Below are positions 1 through 8,538 of a stretch of DNA of 64,000 bases, piece after piece (the stretch's first letter is position 1; every line of letters begins with the position of its first letter). Origin of the DNA: Actinopolymorpha sp. NPDC004070. Its GTDB lineage: Bacteria > Actinomycetota > Actinomycetes > Propionibacteriales > Actinopolymorphaceae. A program made the translations under genes and the position numbers. The stretch spans positions 1-64,000 of the forward strand of contig NZ_JBEXMJ010000002.1 of assembly GCF_040610475.1 (NCBI RefSeq). The letters run 5' to 3'. The notes below the pieces were generated by a model. The model was not told the DNA's origin, made no database searches, and saw only the letters and a list, made by a program, of their open reading frames with translations.

Positions 1-73
1 CCGACGGCGGCTCGGCGACCAGCCTCACGCCCAACAGCCCTAGCCTTGGGCGCGAAACGCCGGTCGAACCCCA

Positions 74-1066
74 TTAGGGTCTGTCCTGCGGATCATGGCC
101 GGACTCCTCGCGCCGGGCGCGGGCGCGGCGCTTGCCTTCGTGCATCGCCTGAACCCGGGCCACCGGGATCGTGTGTCCTTCGGCCACCAGGTCGGCGGGC
201 AGCGTCTGCGGCGCCGGCAACTGCTCGGCCCACGGGTCGCCGGCGCCGACCAGCCCGGGCACGGTGTGGACGGTGAAGTCACCGGGCGCCGTGTCGTCGA
301 GCGCGTCCCAGCCGACGGGGTAGGACACCGGAAGTCCGGGCCGGATCCGTGGGCTGTACGCCGCGACGACGGTGGCCCCGCCGGCGCGGGTGGAGTCGAG
401 GAACACCTTTCCGGCCCGGTCCTCACGGATGAACGCGGTGGTCGCCACGGACGGGTCGAGCCGCTCGGCCCGCACCGCCAGCGCCCGGGTCGCCGCCGCG
501 ACGTCCCACACGTCCTGCCCCGGCGCGAGGGGGACGACCACGTGCAGTCCCTTGGCGCCGCTGGTCTTCACCGCGCCGGCCAGCCCGGCGTCGGCCAGCG
601 CCTGCCGGACCAGCTTCGCCGCCGCCACGGCCAGCGCGAACCCCGCGGCCAGGTCGTCACCCTCCGGCGGGTCGATGTCGAGGATGAGGGCGGTGGGATG
701 GGTGACGTTGTCGGCCCGGGACAAGGTGGGGTGGTATTCGATCGCGCGCTGGTTGGCGAACCACAGCAGCGTGCGGCGGTCGTCGCACAGGGCGTACCGG
801 ATCTCCCGCTTCGACGCCTCCGCCCACACCGAGACGCTGCGTACCCACGACGGGGTGTATTTCGGGAGGTTCTTCTGCATGAACGGCGCCTGGCCGCGCA
901 GCACCCGCATCACCGACAGCGGCCGGCCCGCCAGTTCGGCGATGATCCGGTCGCCGATCGCGTCGAGGTAGTCGACGAGGTCGCGCTTCGTCGCCCCGGC
1001 ACCTTCGAACAGGGACTGGTCGAGGTTGGTGAGCGACACACCCTCGCGCGTCTCCTCCGACGTCAT
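74..1066 (-). CDS. LigD-type primase-polymerase domain protein (stand-alone NHEJ polymerase)
   Basis: This 330-residue protein matches the polymerase (AEP primase) domain of bacterial LigD, which fills gaps during Ku-dependent double-strand break repair. The sequence shows the family's metal-binding LDIDPP near residues 129-134, an SGAKGLHVVVPL stretch near 170 and a C-terminal part ending in a basic tail. No ligase or nuclease domain is attached, so it is a free-standing polymerase subunit. The ATG at 1066 was chosen because the protein homology begins a few residues later; the frame stays open upstream into the neighbouring sigma-factor gene, which is unlikely to be translated. No Ku gene lies inside the window. 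The family call is firm; activity in NHEJ is inferred. Confidence 0.88.
   Translation of the reverse strand: MTSEETREGVSLTNLDQSLFEGAGATKRDLVDYLDAIGDRIIAELAGRPLSVMRVLRGQAPFMQKNLPKYTPSWVRSVSVWAEASKREIRYALCDDRRTLLWFANQRAIEYHPTLSRADNVTHPTALILDIDPPEGDDLAAGFALAVAAAKLVRQALADAGLAGAVKTSGAKGLHVVVPLAPGQDVWDVAAATRALAVRAERLDPSVATTAFIREDRAGKVFLDSTRAGGATVVAAYSPRIRPGLPVSYPVGWDALDDTAPGDFTVHTVPGLVGAGDPWAEQLPAPQTLPADLVAEGHTIPVARVQAMHEGKRRARARREESGHDPQDRP
76..92 (-). repeat. 17-bp repeat copy A
   Basis: This 17-bp stretch, lying over the 3' end of the LigD-type gene, is the exact reverse complement of 34834-34850. A shortened copy (14 bp) follows at 34858-34871. It may be chance or a trace of an old duplication. 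Confidence 0.4.
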
Positions 1067-1106
1067 GACCGCAGCGTAGGCGACGCCGCCGACAGCACGG
1101 CGCAGG

Positions 1107-2348
1107 TCACGCCTCGACGTCGGCGAGACGGGCGGCGCGGGCGCGCAGGTAGCGCTGCTGGGGAAGGCTGGAGGTACGGTCCGCGGCGGCGAGGTAGGCC
1201 TCCCGGGCGCCGGCCGGATCGCCGTCGCGTTCCAGCAGGTGTCCCCGGACCGCGTGCAGCCGATGGTCCTGCGCCAGCCGCTCGTCGGAATCGAGGGCAC
1301 CGACCATCGCAAGACCGGCCCGCGGCCCCTCCACCATGGCCACCGCGACGGCGTGGTTGAGCGCGACCACCGGGTTGTCGGAGATCTTGCCCAGCAGGCC
1401 GTACAACGCGGCGATCTGCGGCCAGTCGGTCTCCTCCGCACTGGGCGCCTCGTCGTGCAGCGCGGCGATCGCGGCCTGCAGTTGGTAGGGGCCGGTGTGG
1501 CCGCGCGGCAGGGCGGCGGTGACCAGGCGTACGCCCTCGGCGATCTGCTCGGCGTTCCACCGGCCGCGGTCCTGTTCGTCCATCGGGACGAGCTCGCCGT
1601 TCGGCCCGACCCGGGCGGCCCGCCGTGCGTCGGTGAGCAGCATCAACGCGAGCAGTCCGGCCACCTCGCCGTCGCCGGGCAGCAGCCGGTGCACCATCCT
1701 GGCCAGCCGGATCGCCTCGGTGGCGAGCTCCACGCGGTGCAGGTTGGGTCCGGACGTACTCGCGTACCCCTCCTTGAAGATCAGGTAGAGCACGTGCAGC
1801 ACGGCGGCCAGCCCCTCCTCGCGCGCGGCTCCGGCCGGGATGCCGAACGCCACACCGCTGTCGCGGATCCGGTGCTTGGCCCGGCCGATCCGGCGGGCCA
1901 TGGTCTGTTCGGAGACGAGGAAGGCCCGGGCCACCTCGGCCGTGGTCAGCCCGCCCACCGCACGCAGCGTCAACGCGATCTGCGCCTCCGCGGACAGCGC
2001 GGGATGGCAGCACATGAACAGCAGGATCAAGGAGTCGTCGGTGTCGGACGCAGCACGGTCGGCGGGCGGCGCCGGCCACTGGTCGGGCAGCACCCAGGAG
2101 GCGACGGCGTCCTCGCGCCGGCGCCGGGCCTGCTCGTTCCGGAGCAAATCGGTGAGCCGGCGGGCGGCGACGGTGACCAGCCAGGCACGCGGGTCGTCCG
2201 GTACTCCCTCGACGGGCCACCGGGTGGCGGCCGCCAGCAGCGCCTCCTGGGTGGCGTCCTCGGCGGTGTCGAAGTGGCCGTACCTACGTACGACCGCGCC
2301 GAGGACCCGCGGCGCCAGCGTGCGCAGCAGGTCCTCGACCTCGGTCAC
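1107..2348 (-). CDS. ECF sigma factor with DUF6596 C-terminal domain (ECF42-like)
   Basis: The 413-residue protein has sigma-70 region 2 at about residues 10-80 (with the FDTAEDATQEAL helix), region 4 at about 110-170 (GGLTTAEVARAFLVSEQTMARRI-type helix-turn-helix), and a long C-terminal extension of about 230 residues rich in Ala/Leu helices that fits DUF6596 (TPR-like). This architecture is that of the ECF42 group, which has no anti-sigma factor and pairs with DGPF/YCII proteins. Such a protein is encoded just upstream, three bases away, so the two are one transcription unit. It directs RNA polymerase to a target set that is not visible here; in ECF42 groups the DGPF gene itself is a usual target. 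Confidence 0.9.
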   Translation of the reverse strand: MTEVEDLLRTLAPRVLGAVVRRYGHFDTAEDATQEALLAAATRWPVEGVPDDPRAWLVTVAARRLTDLLRNEQARRRREDAVASWVLPDQWPAPPADRAASDTDDSLILLFMCCHPALSAEAQIALTLRAVGGLTTAEVARAFLVSEQTMARRIGRAKHRIRDSGVAFGIPAGAAREEGLAAVLHVLYLIFKEGYASTSGPNLHRVELATEAIRLARMVHRLLPGDGEVAGLLALMLLTDARRAARVGPNGELVPMDEQDRGRWNAEQIAEGVRLVTAALPRGHTGPYQLQAAIAALHDEAPSAEETDWPQIAALYGLLGKISDNPVVALNHAVAVAMVEGPRAGLAMVGALDSDERLAQDHRLHAVRGHLLERDGDPAGAREAYLAAADRTSSLPQQRYLRARAARLADVEA

Positions 2349-2351
2349 GGC

Positions 2352-2768
2352 TCACGCCTCCAGGTCCGACCGGGACTCCACCAGCGGCCGGACGTCGGCG
2401 TAGGCGGTGGCCCGGACGTGCTCGGGCCCGGGGCAGTCGGCCAGCCGGGCGGCCAGCTCGGTGGCCCGGTCGAAGCTGTCGCACTCGACGATCCAGTAGC
2501 CGGCGAGCACCTCCTGGGTCTCGGCGTACGGCCCGTCGGTCACCACCGGCCGGCCGTCCTTCGACCCCAGCCGCCGGGTGTGCACCGGCGCGTCCAGGCC
2601 ACGCGTCTCGACCAGCTCACCGGACTCGGCGAGGTCGGCGTTGAACTTCTCCATGAACGCGCCCATCGCGGCGAAGTCCTCCTCCGACCAGGTCGGCTTG
2701 TCCCCGCCCTTGCCCGCCATGCCGTCGTAGTCCTGCTGTGAGGCGTACGTCAGGATCATGTACTTCAC
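2352..2768 (-). CDS. DGPF/YCII-domain protein, partner of the ECF sigma factor
   Basis: A 138-residue protein of the YCII-related superfamily. It begins VKYMILTYAS, has the DGPYAETQEVLAGYWIVE segment that gives the DGPF domain its name, and ends with helices. The GTG at 2768 was chosen because a good GGAG Shine-Dalgarno lies five bases ahead; the frame is open further upstream without support. It is the first gene of a two-gene unit with the ECF42-like sigma factor. DGPF proteins of this type accompany ECF41/42 sigma factors and their biochemical role is unknown; a sensing or small-molecule role is only a guess. Confidence 0.88.
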   Translation of the reverse strand: MKYMILTYASQQDYDGMAGKGGDKPTWSEEDFAAMGAFMEKFNADLAESGELVETRGLDAPVHTRRLGSKDGRPVVTDGPYAETQEVLAGYWIVECDSFDRATELAARLADCPGPEHVRATAYADVRPLVESRSDLEA

Positions 2769-2940
2769 GGTCACTCCCTCTCGGCGTGGCGCCGGGGTTC
2801 GGCGCCGCTCACCCAGGACGTCGAAGCCGCCGCGGCCACTCGGACAGCCCCGACCAGGATCGCGCACTGTTTCTCACCGGCATCCTCCCCGGCCAGTACG
2901 GTGTGGCGTGACGGAGAAACCGAACACGGGGAGGCGACCC

Positions 2941-3270
2941 ATGATCTTCATCACCGCGAGGTTCCGCGTGCGGCCCGAGGACGCCGACCGGTGGCCCGCG
3001 ATCGTCGCCGACTTCACCCAGGCCACGCGCAGCGAGCCCGGCTGCCTGTGGTTCGACTGGTCCCGCAGCCTGGACGACCCGACGGAGTACGTCCTGGTCG
3101 AGGCGTTCCGTGACGACGACGCGGGCGCGGCGCACGTGCAGTCGGAGCACTTCCAGGAGGCGCGCCGGACGCTGCCGCCCCATCTCGCCCAGACGCCGCG
3201 CATCGTCAACGTCAAGGCGCCCGGGGACGACTGGTCCGAGCTCGGCGAGATGGCCGTGTCCGGGGAGTAG
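2941..3270 (+). CDS. antibiotic biosynthesis monooxygenase (ABM) family protein
   Basis: A 109-residue alpha/beta-barrel protein. It starts MIFITARFRVRPEDADRWPA and contains the SEPGCLWFDW and VLVEAFRDDDA segments typical of ABM-domain quinol monooxygenases (YgiN-like), which act on polyphenols or quinols, or on polyketide-type substrates. The ATG has a strong GGGGAGG ribosome site. It is a single gene divergent from the sigma/DGPF unit. The substrate cannot be told from the sequence. Confidence 0.85.
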   Translation: MIFITARFRVRPEDADRWPAIVADFTQATRSEPGCLWFDWSRSLDDPTEYVLVEAFRDDDAGAAHVQSEHFQEARRTLPPHLAQTPRIVNVKAPGDDWSELGEMAVSGE

Positions 3271-3290
3271 CCCGGAAGTCCTCGGCCCGA

Positions 3291-3306
3291 GCGCCGGCCC
3301 TGGCGC
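3291..3306. terminator. hairpin between convergent genes
   Basis: Perfect 5-bp arms (GCGCC at 3291, GGCGC at 3302) with a 6-base loop sit between the convergent ABM gene and the FAD-Rieske gene. There is no T tract, so the terminator role is inferred from position. Confidence 0.35.
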
Positions 3307-3308
3307 GG

Positions 3309-4877
3309 CTAGCCCTGGCCCTCGGTGTCCGCGTCCGCGTCCTGGTCGTTGTGGGCGTTCGCCGTGGCCTCCGGGTCACGGGGCTGGAGCGGGCTGGTCG
3401 CCGGTCCGGTGAGGACGGCACCGTCGGGATCGAACCGGGAGCCGTGGCAGTTGCAGTCCCAGCTGGTCTCCGCGGCGTTCCAGTGCAGCCGGCAGCCCAT
3501 GTGCGAGCAGGTCGGGCGCACGCCGTGCAGGTTGCCGGCCGGGTCGCGGTAGACGCCCATCGCCTGCCCGCCCACCCGGATCAGCCCGCCGGTGCCCGGG
3601 AGCACCTGGTCGAGCGTCCGCGACTCGGGCGTACCGATGTAGCCGCCGACGAACTCCTTGCCGACGTGCAGGTTGTCGGTGACCATCTTCATGACTCCGC
3701 GTACGTCACCGATCCGGCGGGCGTCGAACGCCGACGCCCACGGGTTGGAGCGGCCGGACATCGCGTCGACCAGCATCATCGCCGCGGCGGACCCGTTGCT
3801 CAGGCCCCACTTGCCGAACCCGGTCGCGACCCACACCGACTGGTGCCCGGCTGCGGCTCCGACGTAGGGAATGTGGTCGGGGGTGGTGAAGTCCTGCGCG
3901 GACCAGGTGTACTCCACGTCCTCCACGTCGAACGTCTTCCGCGTCCACTCCACCAGGTCGCGGACCTGTTCTTCGGTGTCGACGTCCGCCGCCCCGGTCT
4001 CGTGGCCGTTGCCGACGACGATGAGGCCGTTCGGGCCGGGGTCCAGCCACGGCCGGGTCGACCGGGTGGGCTGGTCCACCGACAACGCCATCACGGTCGG
4101 CGCGGGGCCACGCAGCCGCGCGGCCAGGCCGTAGGAGCGTTGCGGGCGGGTACGCGCGAAGTAGCCGCCGATCATTCCCAGCGGCAACAGCGTCGCCATC
4201 ACCACGTGCCGGGCCCGGACCACACCGGAGGACGTGGTCACCGTGACCGTGTGGTCGCGCCCCTCGGACACGTCGGTGACGCGGGTGCCCTCGTGGATCC
4301 CTGCGCCCGCCTCGGTCGCGGCAGCCGCCACGGCACGCAGGTAGCGGACGGGGTGGAAGTGCAGCTGGTCGTCGAAGCGCACGGCGGCCGCGACGTCGAA
4401 GGGGTGCTCGGCGGTGTCGGACATGGCGGCCGGGAGACCGAGTTTCGTGGCCGCGGCGACCTCGGCCTCGAGCTCACCGACGCGGCTCTCGTCCGTCGTG
4501 TACGCATAGGACGGAGCCCGGGTCAGCTGGCAGTCGATACCGGACCGCTCCACCAGGTCGGTCACCAGCTCCATGCCGGCCGAGTTGGCCGCGGCGTACT
4601 GACCGGCGGCGGTCCAGCCGTGCCGCCTGGCGAGCTCGGCGTAGATCAGGCCGTGCTGCGTGGTGACCTTGGCGGTGGTGTGGCCGGAGGACGCGGACGC
4701 GAGCCGACGCGCTTCGAGTACGACGGTCTGCAGTCCCGCGCGCTGGGCGAGCAGGGCGGTGGTGAGGCCGACCAGCCCGCCGCCGACCACCGCGACATCG
4801 ACGTCGAGGTCGGTGTCCAGGGCAGGATAGGTCGGCCCCTCCGGTCCGGCGAACCACACGCTGGCATGCCTGGTCAT
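3309..4877 (-). CDS. FAD-dependent oxidoreductase with C-terminal Rieske domain
   Basis: The 522-residue protein combines a DadA-like FAD amine/amino-acid oxidase fold (dinucleotide site VAVVGGGLVGLTTALLAQ near residues 28-45) with a C-terminal Rieske [2Fe-2S] domain. The cluster ligands are visible as CSHMGC at about 459 and CNCH at about 476. Such fusions are found in many soil actinobacteria as putative amine oxidases; electrons probably pass between flavin and cluster. The substrate is unknown. There is no signal peptide, so it should be cytoplasmic. The gene stands alone, converging on the ABM gene. Confidence 0.9.
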   Translation of the reverse strand: MTRHASVWFAGPEGPTYPALDTDLDVDVAVVGGGLVGLTTALLAQRAGLQTVVLEARRLASASSGHTTAKVTTQHGLIYAELARRHGWTAAGQYAAANSAGMELVTDLVERSGIDCQLTRAPSYAYTTDESRVGELEAEVAAATKLGLPAAMSDTAEHPFDVAAAVRFDDQLHFHPVRYLRAVAAAATEAGAGIHEGTRVTDVSEGRDHTVTVTTSSGVVRARHVVMATLLPLGMIGGYFARTRPQRSYGLAARLRGPAPTVMALSVDQPTRSTRPWLDPGPNGLIVVGNGHETGAADVDTEEQVRDLVEWTRKTFDVEDVEYTWSAQDFTTPDHIPYVGAAAGHQSVWVATGFGKWGLSNGSAAAMMLVDAMSGRSNPWASAFDARRIGDVRGVMKMVTDNLHVGKEFVGGYIGTPESRTLDQVLPGTGGLIRVGGQAMGVYRDPAGNLHGVRPTCSHMGCRLHWNAAETSWDCNCHGSRFDPDGAVLTGPATSPLQPRDPEATANAHNDQDADADTEGQG

Positions 4878-4987
4878 CTCGTCACCTGCTTCCCGCGCAC
4901 CGGCATCGCTTGCGTACGGCGCTCCTACCCGGGGCAGGGGGCGACATGCCCAGGACTCACTCCGCGCCGATCACCCGGACCACCCGG

Positions 4988-5632
4988 TCAGGACGGCGAA
5001 GACTCCTTCGGATCGCGGCGGGCGCGGTGCGCCCGTAGCTTGTGCCGGTTTCCGCAGCGTTCCATCGAGCACCACCGCCGGCGGCCCGGTCGCGAGGTGT
5101 CCACGAAGACCAGCCGGCAGTTGTCCCCGTCGCACTCCCGGATCCGGCCGGCGTACGGGCCGGTCAGCAGGTCGATCGCGTCCCGGGCAACGGTCGACAC
5201 CACCTGCTCGGCGTCCGTCGGGAGCGTCCATTCGTGCGTCCCGTCGGCGGCGATCCGCGGCGCGAGGGGCGGGCGAGCGGCGGCGGCGTTGACCTGGGTC
5301 AGGTCCGCGGGGGTCGGCATCAGCTCCACGTCGTCGTCCGCCTCGTGAGTCGTCCCATGAGCCGCGTCGCGGACGAGGCGCCACAGCGCGTCACGCACCC
5401 GGCGGGCGGAGGCCAGCGCCTCGGCGGTGACGTGCACCTGGGCGGGGTCGAGGTGGAGACGGCAGTCGGCGAGCCAGGTGCGCAGACCGTCCGGCCGGTC
5501 GAGCGTCTCCCACCTCGCCAGCCGGCCGGGCCCACCGGTGACCAGGAACTCCAGACACAGGGCGCCGGGGTCGAAGATCCAACGGGCGCCGTCCCGGGAG
5601 TGCATGGGCAGGCCGGTTGCGATCTCGGGCAT
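4988..5632 (-). CDS. CGNR zinc-finger (ABATE domain) transcriptional regulator
   Basis: A 214-residue regulator with an N-terminal ABATE ligand-binding domain (FDPGALCLEFLVTGGPGRL near 20-40) and a C-terminal CGNR zinc finger: Cys near 167 followed by WCSMERCGNRHK near 189. These proteins are DNA-binding regulators common in actinobacteria. The gene is divergent from a VOC-family gene, and a perfect palindrome starts four bases before its ATG, which suggests autoregulation together with control of the VOC gene. A -10-like TATAGT on its strand lies 8-9 bases before the ATG, so the transcript may be leaderless. Confidence 0.9.
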   Translation of the reverse strand: MPEIATGLPMHSRDGARWIFDPGALCLEFLVTGGPGRLARWETLDRPDGLRTWLADCRLHLDPAQVHVTAEALASARRVRDALWRLVRDAAHGTTHEADDDVELMPTPADLTQVNAAAARPPLAPRIAADGTHEWTLPTDAEQVVSTVARDAIDLLTGPYAGRIRECDGDNCRLVFVDTSRPGRRRWCSMERCGNRHKLRAHRARRDPKESSPS

Positions 5633-5635
5633 GTA

Positions 5636-5650
5636 ACCACTATAAGTGGT
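5636..5650. promoter_or_regulatory. palindromic operator in the CGNR/VOC divergent promoter
   Basis: ACCACT-ATA-AGTGGT is a perfect inverted repeat with 6-bp arms and a 3-bp centre. It overlaps -10-like hexamers on both strands (TATAAG forward, TATAGT reverse) in a 41-bp intergenic region. It is therefore well placed as the operator for the CGNR protein on both genes. Binding itself is inferred. Confidence 0.65.
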
Positions 5651-5673
5651 GTCGCACCTGAACGGGAGGACTC

Positions 5674-6123
5674 ATGGCACTGCATTGGAAGCTCGTCGTC
5701 GACTGCACGGAGCCGCTGCGACTTGCCGACTTCTGGGGATTCGCCCTCGGCTACGAGGTGGAGGACCACTCCGCACTGATCGACCGGCTGCTCGGCGCGG
5801 GCGTCGTCACCGACGCGCAGTACACCGAGGTGGCGGGCCGCAAGGCGTGGTTGCACGCCGCCGCCGTACGCCACCCCGACGACCCGGTGGACGAGTCGAC
5901 CGGGGTCGGCCTCGGCCGGCGGCTGCTGTTCCAGGCGGTGGCCGACCCGACGCCGGGCAAGAACAAACTCCACCTCGACGTGCACGCCGAGCCCGGGCGC
6001 CGCGACGACGAGGTGGCCCGGCTGCAGGAGCGCGGCGCGAAGGTGCTGCGGGTGGTGTCGGAGCCGGGGACCGACCACGTGGTCATGACCGACCCGGAAG
6101 GCAACGTCTTCTGCGTCCAGTAG
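5674..6123 (+). CDS. VOC-superfamily (glyoxalase-like) protein
   Basis: A 149-residue protein with the paired beta-alpha-beta-beta-beta modules of the vicinal oxygen chelate fold. It starts MALHWKLVVDCTEPLRLADF, has the central LHLDVHAE strand and ends with the typical DPEGNVFCV. A GGGAGG ribosome site precedes the ATG. It shares a divergent promoter with the CGNR regulator, which probably controls it. Members are lyases, dioxygenases or resistance-binding proteins; the exact role is open. Confidence 0.85.
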   Translation: MALHWKLVVDCTEPLRLADFWGFALGYEVEDHSALIDRLLGAGVVTDAQYTEVAGRKAWLHAAAVRHPDDPVDESTGVGLGRRLLFQAVADPTPGKNKLHLDVHAEPGRRDDEVARLQERGAKVLRVVSEPGTDHVVMTDPEGNVFCVQ

Positions 6124-6144
6124 GTCCGGCGGCGCCGGCGTCCC

Positions 6145-7083
6145 TCAGCGGTGGTGCGTGTCCAGCCGGGCGGCGTCGGACTCCTGGGGCACGAGCACGA
6201 CCAGCGCGTTCCGTTGCACGGCGAACTCCTGCGGAGTGGACGCCACCACCTCGCCGTCGACGTTCACCGCCTGCTCCGGCTCCGCGTGCAGGTTCAGCCG
6301 GCGGGTGGTCACGTGCACGACGTTCCGGTGCCGGACGAAGTGTCCGCTCCGCAGCAGCCGGGCGATGCTGAGATGGTCGCGCAGACTTCCCCTGGGGATG
6401 GCGTACACGTCCAGTGTGTCGTCGTCGATTCCCGCGCTGGGTGAGACGACGTTGCCGCCGCCGTAGTGCCGGCCGTTGCCGACCGCCACCTGGAGCAGGT
6501 CGTCGAGGTCCATCGGCGCGTGGTCGCCGTCCGGGAAGGAGAGGCGAGCTCGGAACGGCCGATGGGCACGGTAGGCACGTGCCGCCGCGAGCGGGTACGC
6601 CAACGGCCCCAGCCGGCGCTTCATCCTCGAGGTGAGCGCCTGGGTGACGCCGACGGACAGCCCGATCGAGGCGACGTTGACGAAGTAGTTGTCACCGATC
6701 CGGCCGAGGTCGACGTCGACCACCTTGCCGTGCGCGATCGTCTCGCAGGCGCCGGCGAGGTCGAACGGGATCCGGAGCGTCCGCGCGAAGTCGTTCGCCG
6801 TGCCCAGCGGAAGGACGCCGAGGGCGGTCCCGCGGGGCGCGAGGTGGTCGACGGCCGTACTCAAGGTGCCGTCCCCGCCGCCGACCACCACCAGATCGTG
6901 GTGGTCGGCGACCTCGGCGACGACCTCGGGTAGCCGGGTGCCGTCGGCGACCGGGTAGCACTCGCCGAGCGGTACGCCGAGATCACCCAGCCGCCGACGG
7001 GCCTCCTCGTACGTCGCGGCTCCGCTGCGTGACCCGGAGTTCACCACCAGCGCGACCCGGTCGAACCGCTTCTCCGCTGCCAT
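6145..7083 (-). CDS. diacylglycerol kinase-family lipid kinase
   Basis: A 312-residue protein with the DAGK catalytic domain: VALVVNSGSRSG at residues 10-21, the nucleotide motif VVVGGGDGTLSTAVDHL near 66-82, and LGVLPLGTANDFARTL near 88-103. A C-terminal beta-sandwich half has VNVDGEV. It would phosphorylate diacylglycerol or a related lipid at the inner membrane face using ATP, recycling lipid intermediates. It is a single gene convergent with the VOC gene. Confidence 0.9.
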   Translation of the reverse strand: MAAEKRFDRVALVVNSGSRSGAATYEEARRRLGDLGVPLGECYPVADGTRLPEVVAEVADHHDLVVVGGGDGTLSTAVDHLAPRGTALGVLPLGTANDFARTLRIPFDLAGACETIAHGKVVDVDLGRIGDNYFVNVASIGLSVGVTQALTSRMKRRLGPLAYPLAAARAYRAHRPFRARLSFPDGDHAPMDLDDLLQVAVGNGRHYGGGNVVSPSAGIDDDTLDVYAIPRGSLRDHLSIARLLRSGHFVRHRNVVHVTTRRLNLHAEPEQAVNVDGEVVASTPQEFAVQRNALVVLVPQESDAARLDTHHR

Positions 7084-7110
7084 CCGGCCAGGCTACGTGC
7101 GCGCCGAGGG

Positions 7111-8112
7111 TCAGCCGAGCCGGACCAGCATCTTGCCGAGGTTGTCGCCGCGCAGCACGCCGAGAAAGGCGTCCGGGGCGTTCTCGATCCCGTCGGCGAA
7201 CGTCTCGTCGTATCGGATCCGGCCCTCGCGCAACCAGCCCGCCATCTCCTCGACGAACCTGTCGCGCAGGTCGGCGTGGTCGGCGACCAGGAAGCCGCGG
7301 ACGGTCAGTCGCTTGGCGATCAGCAACGCCAGGTTGCGCGGCGCGGCCGGGGGTTCGGTGCTGTTGTACTGGCTGATCATTCCGCAGACCGCGACCCGGC
7401 CGTGGGTGCGCAGCGCGCCGAGCGCCGCCTCCAGATGGTCACCGCCCACGTTGTCGAAGTAGACGTCGATGCCGTCCGGAGCGGCCGCCCGCAGCGACTC
7501 GGCCACCGGCCCGTCGTGGTAGTCGAAGCCGGCGTCGAAGCCGACCTCCTCCAGCCGCCGCACCTTGGCCGCCGAGCCGGCGCTGCCCACCACCCGGGCG
7601 GCGCCCTTGAGCTTGGCGATCTGGCCGACCAGGTTGCCCACCGCGCCGGCCGCCGCCGAGACGAAGACGGTCTCGCCGGGACGGAACGCCGCGACCTCCG
7701 TCAGTCCCGCGTACGCCGTGAGGCCGGGCATGCCGAGCACTCCGAGGTACGTCGACAGCGGCGCGAGGTCCGGGTCGACCGGGCGGGCGGCCGCAGCGTC
7801 GACCACGGCGTACTCCCGCCAGCCCAGCCCGTGCAGCACCAGGTCACCGGGCTTCAGGCCGTCGGCGTTCGAGGTGATCACCTCGCCGATCGCGCCGCCG
7901 TCCAGCGGCGCGCCGACCTGGAACGGCGGGACGTAGGACTTGACGTCGTTCATCCGGCCACGCATGTAGGGGTCGACCGACATGAGCACGTTGCGGACCA
8001 GCACCTGCCCCTCACCGGGCTCGGGCACCGGCGCCTCCACCAACGTGAAGTTCTCCGGCGTCGGCCAGCCGGTCGGGCGGCCGGCCAGGTGGATCTCCCG
8101 TCCCTGGGTCAT
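7111..8112 (-). CDS. NADP-dependent oxidoreductase, MDR family (CurA/leukotriene B4 reductase-like)
   Basis: A 333-residue zinc-independent medium-chain reductase. Features are the N-terminal SVDPYMRGRMND near 45-56, the cofactor segment VFVSAAAGAVGNLVGQIAKL near 145-163 and the VGFDAGFDYHDG segment. Such enzymes reduce activated alkenes or quinones with NADPH. Its ATG overlaps the ohr stop by four bases, so it is the last gene of an ohrR-ohr-reductase operon. This suggests it detoxifies reactive carbonyls formed during peroxide stress; that is inference. Confidence 0.9.
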   Translation of the reverse strand: MTQGREIHLAGRPTGWPTPENFTLVEAPVPEPGEGQVLVRNVLMSVDPYMRGRMNDVKSYVPPFQVGAPLDGGAIGEVITSNADGLKPGDLVLHGLGWREYAVVDAAAARPVDPDLAPLSTYLGVLGMPGLTAYAGLTEVAAFRPGETVFVSAAAGAVGNLVGQIAKLKGAARVVGSAGSAAKVRRLEEVGFDAGFDYHDGPVAESLRAAAPDGIDVYFDNVGGDHLEAALGALRTHGRVAVCGMISQYNSTEPPAAPRNLALLIAKRLTVRGFLVADHADLRDRFVEEMAGWLREGRIRYDETFADGIENAPDAFLGVLRGDNLGKMLVRLG

Positions 8113-8534
8113 CGGGTCTCCCCCACGGTGAGCGTGACGTCGACGTTGCCCCTGGTCGCCGCGGAGTACGGGCAGACCTGGTGGGCCTGCTCGACCAGCT
8201 GCGCAGCGGTGGCCGCGTCGGTCTCGGGCAGCTCGACGGAGAGTGTGACGGTCAGCCCGTACCCGCCCGTACCGGTGGCGCCGATGCCGACCTGCGCCTG
8301 CACGGTGGAGTTGGTGACGTCGGCCTTGGCCTTGCGGGCCACGGCCCGCAGCGCCGAGTGGAAGCAGGCCGCGTACCCGGCCGCGAAGAGCTGTTCGGGG
8401 TTGGCGGCTCCGCCGGCCCCGCCCATCTCCTTCGGTACGGCGAGGTCGAGGTCGATCGTGCCGTCTGAGGTGGTGACGTGTCCGTCGCGTCCCTCGCCCG
8501 TGGCAAGTGCCTGGGCTGTGTAGAGGACCTGCAT
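8109..8534 (-). CDS. ohr: organic hydroperoxide resistance protein Ohr
   Basis: A 141-residue OsmC/Ohr-family peroxidase. The two reactive cysteines are visible in FAAGYAACFHSAL (about residue 54) and HQVCPYSAATRGN (about 119). It begins MQVLYTAQALATGEGRDGHV, typical of Ohr. It reduces organic hydroperoxides using dihydrolipoyl thiols. It follows the ohrR gene by four bases with an AAGGAG ribosome site inside the ohrR tail, and overlaps the reductase gene. Confidence 0.95.
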   Translation of the reverse strand: MQVLYTAQALATGEGRDGHVTTSDGTIDLDLAVPKEMGGAGGAANPEQLFAAGYAACFHSALRAVARKAKADVTNSTVQAQVGIGATGTGGYGLTVTLSVELPETDAATAAQLVEQAHQVCPYSAATRGNVDVTLTVGETR

Positions 8535-8538
8535 GTCG

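Noticed and set aside
3351..5348. 665-codon plus-strand frame across the FAD-Rieske and CGNR genes
   Set aside because: Spans two real genes on the other strand and has Gly/Arg/Val-rich composition without recognisable domains.
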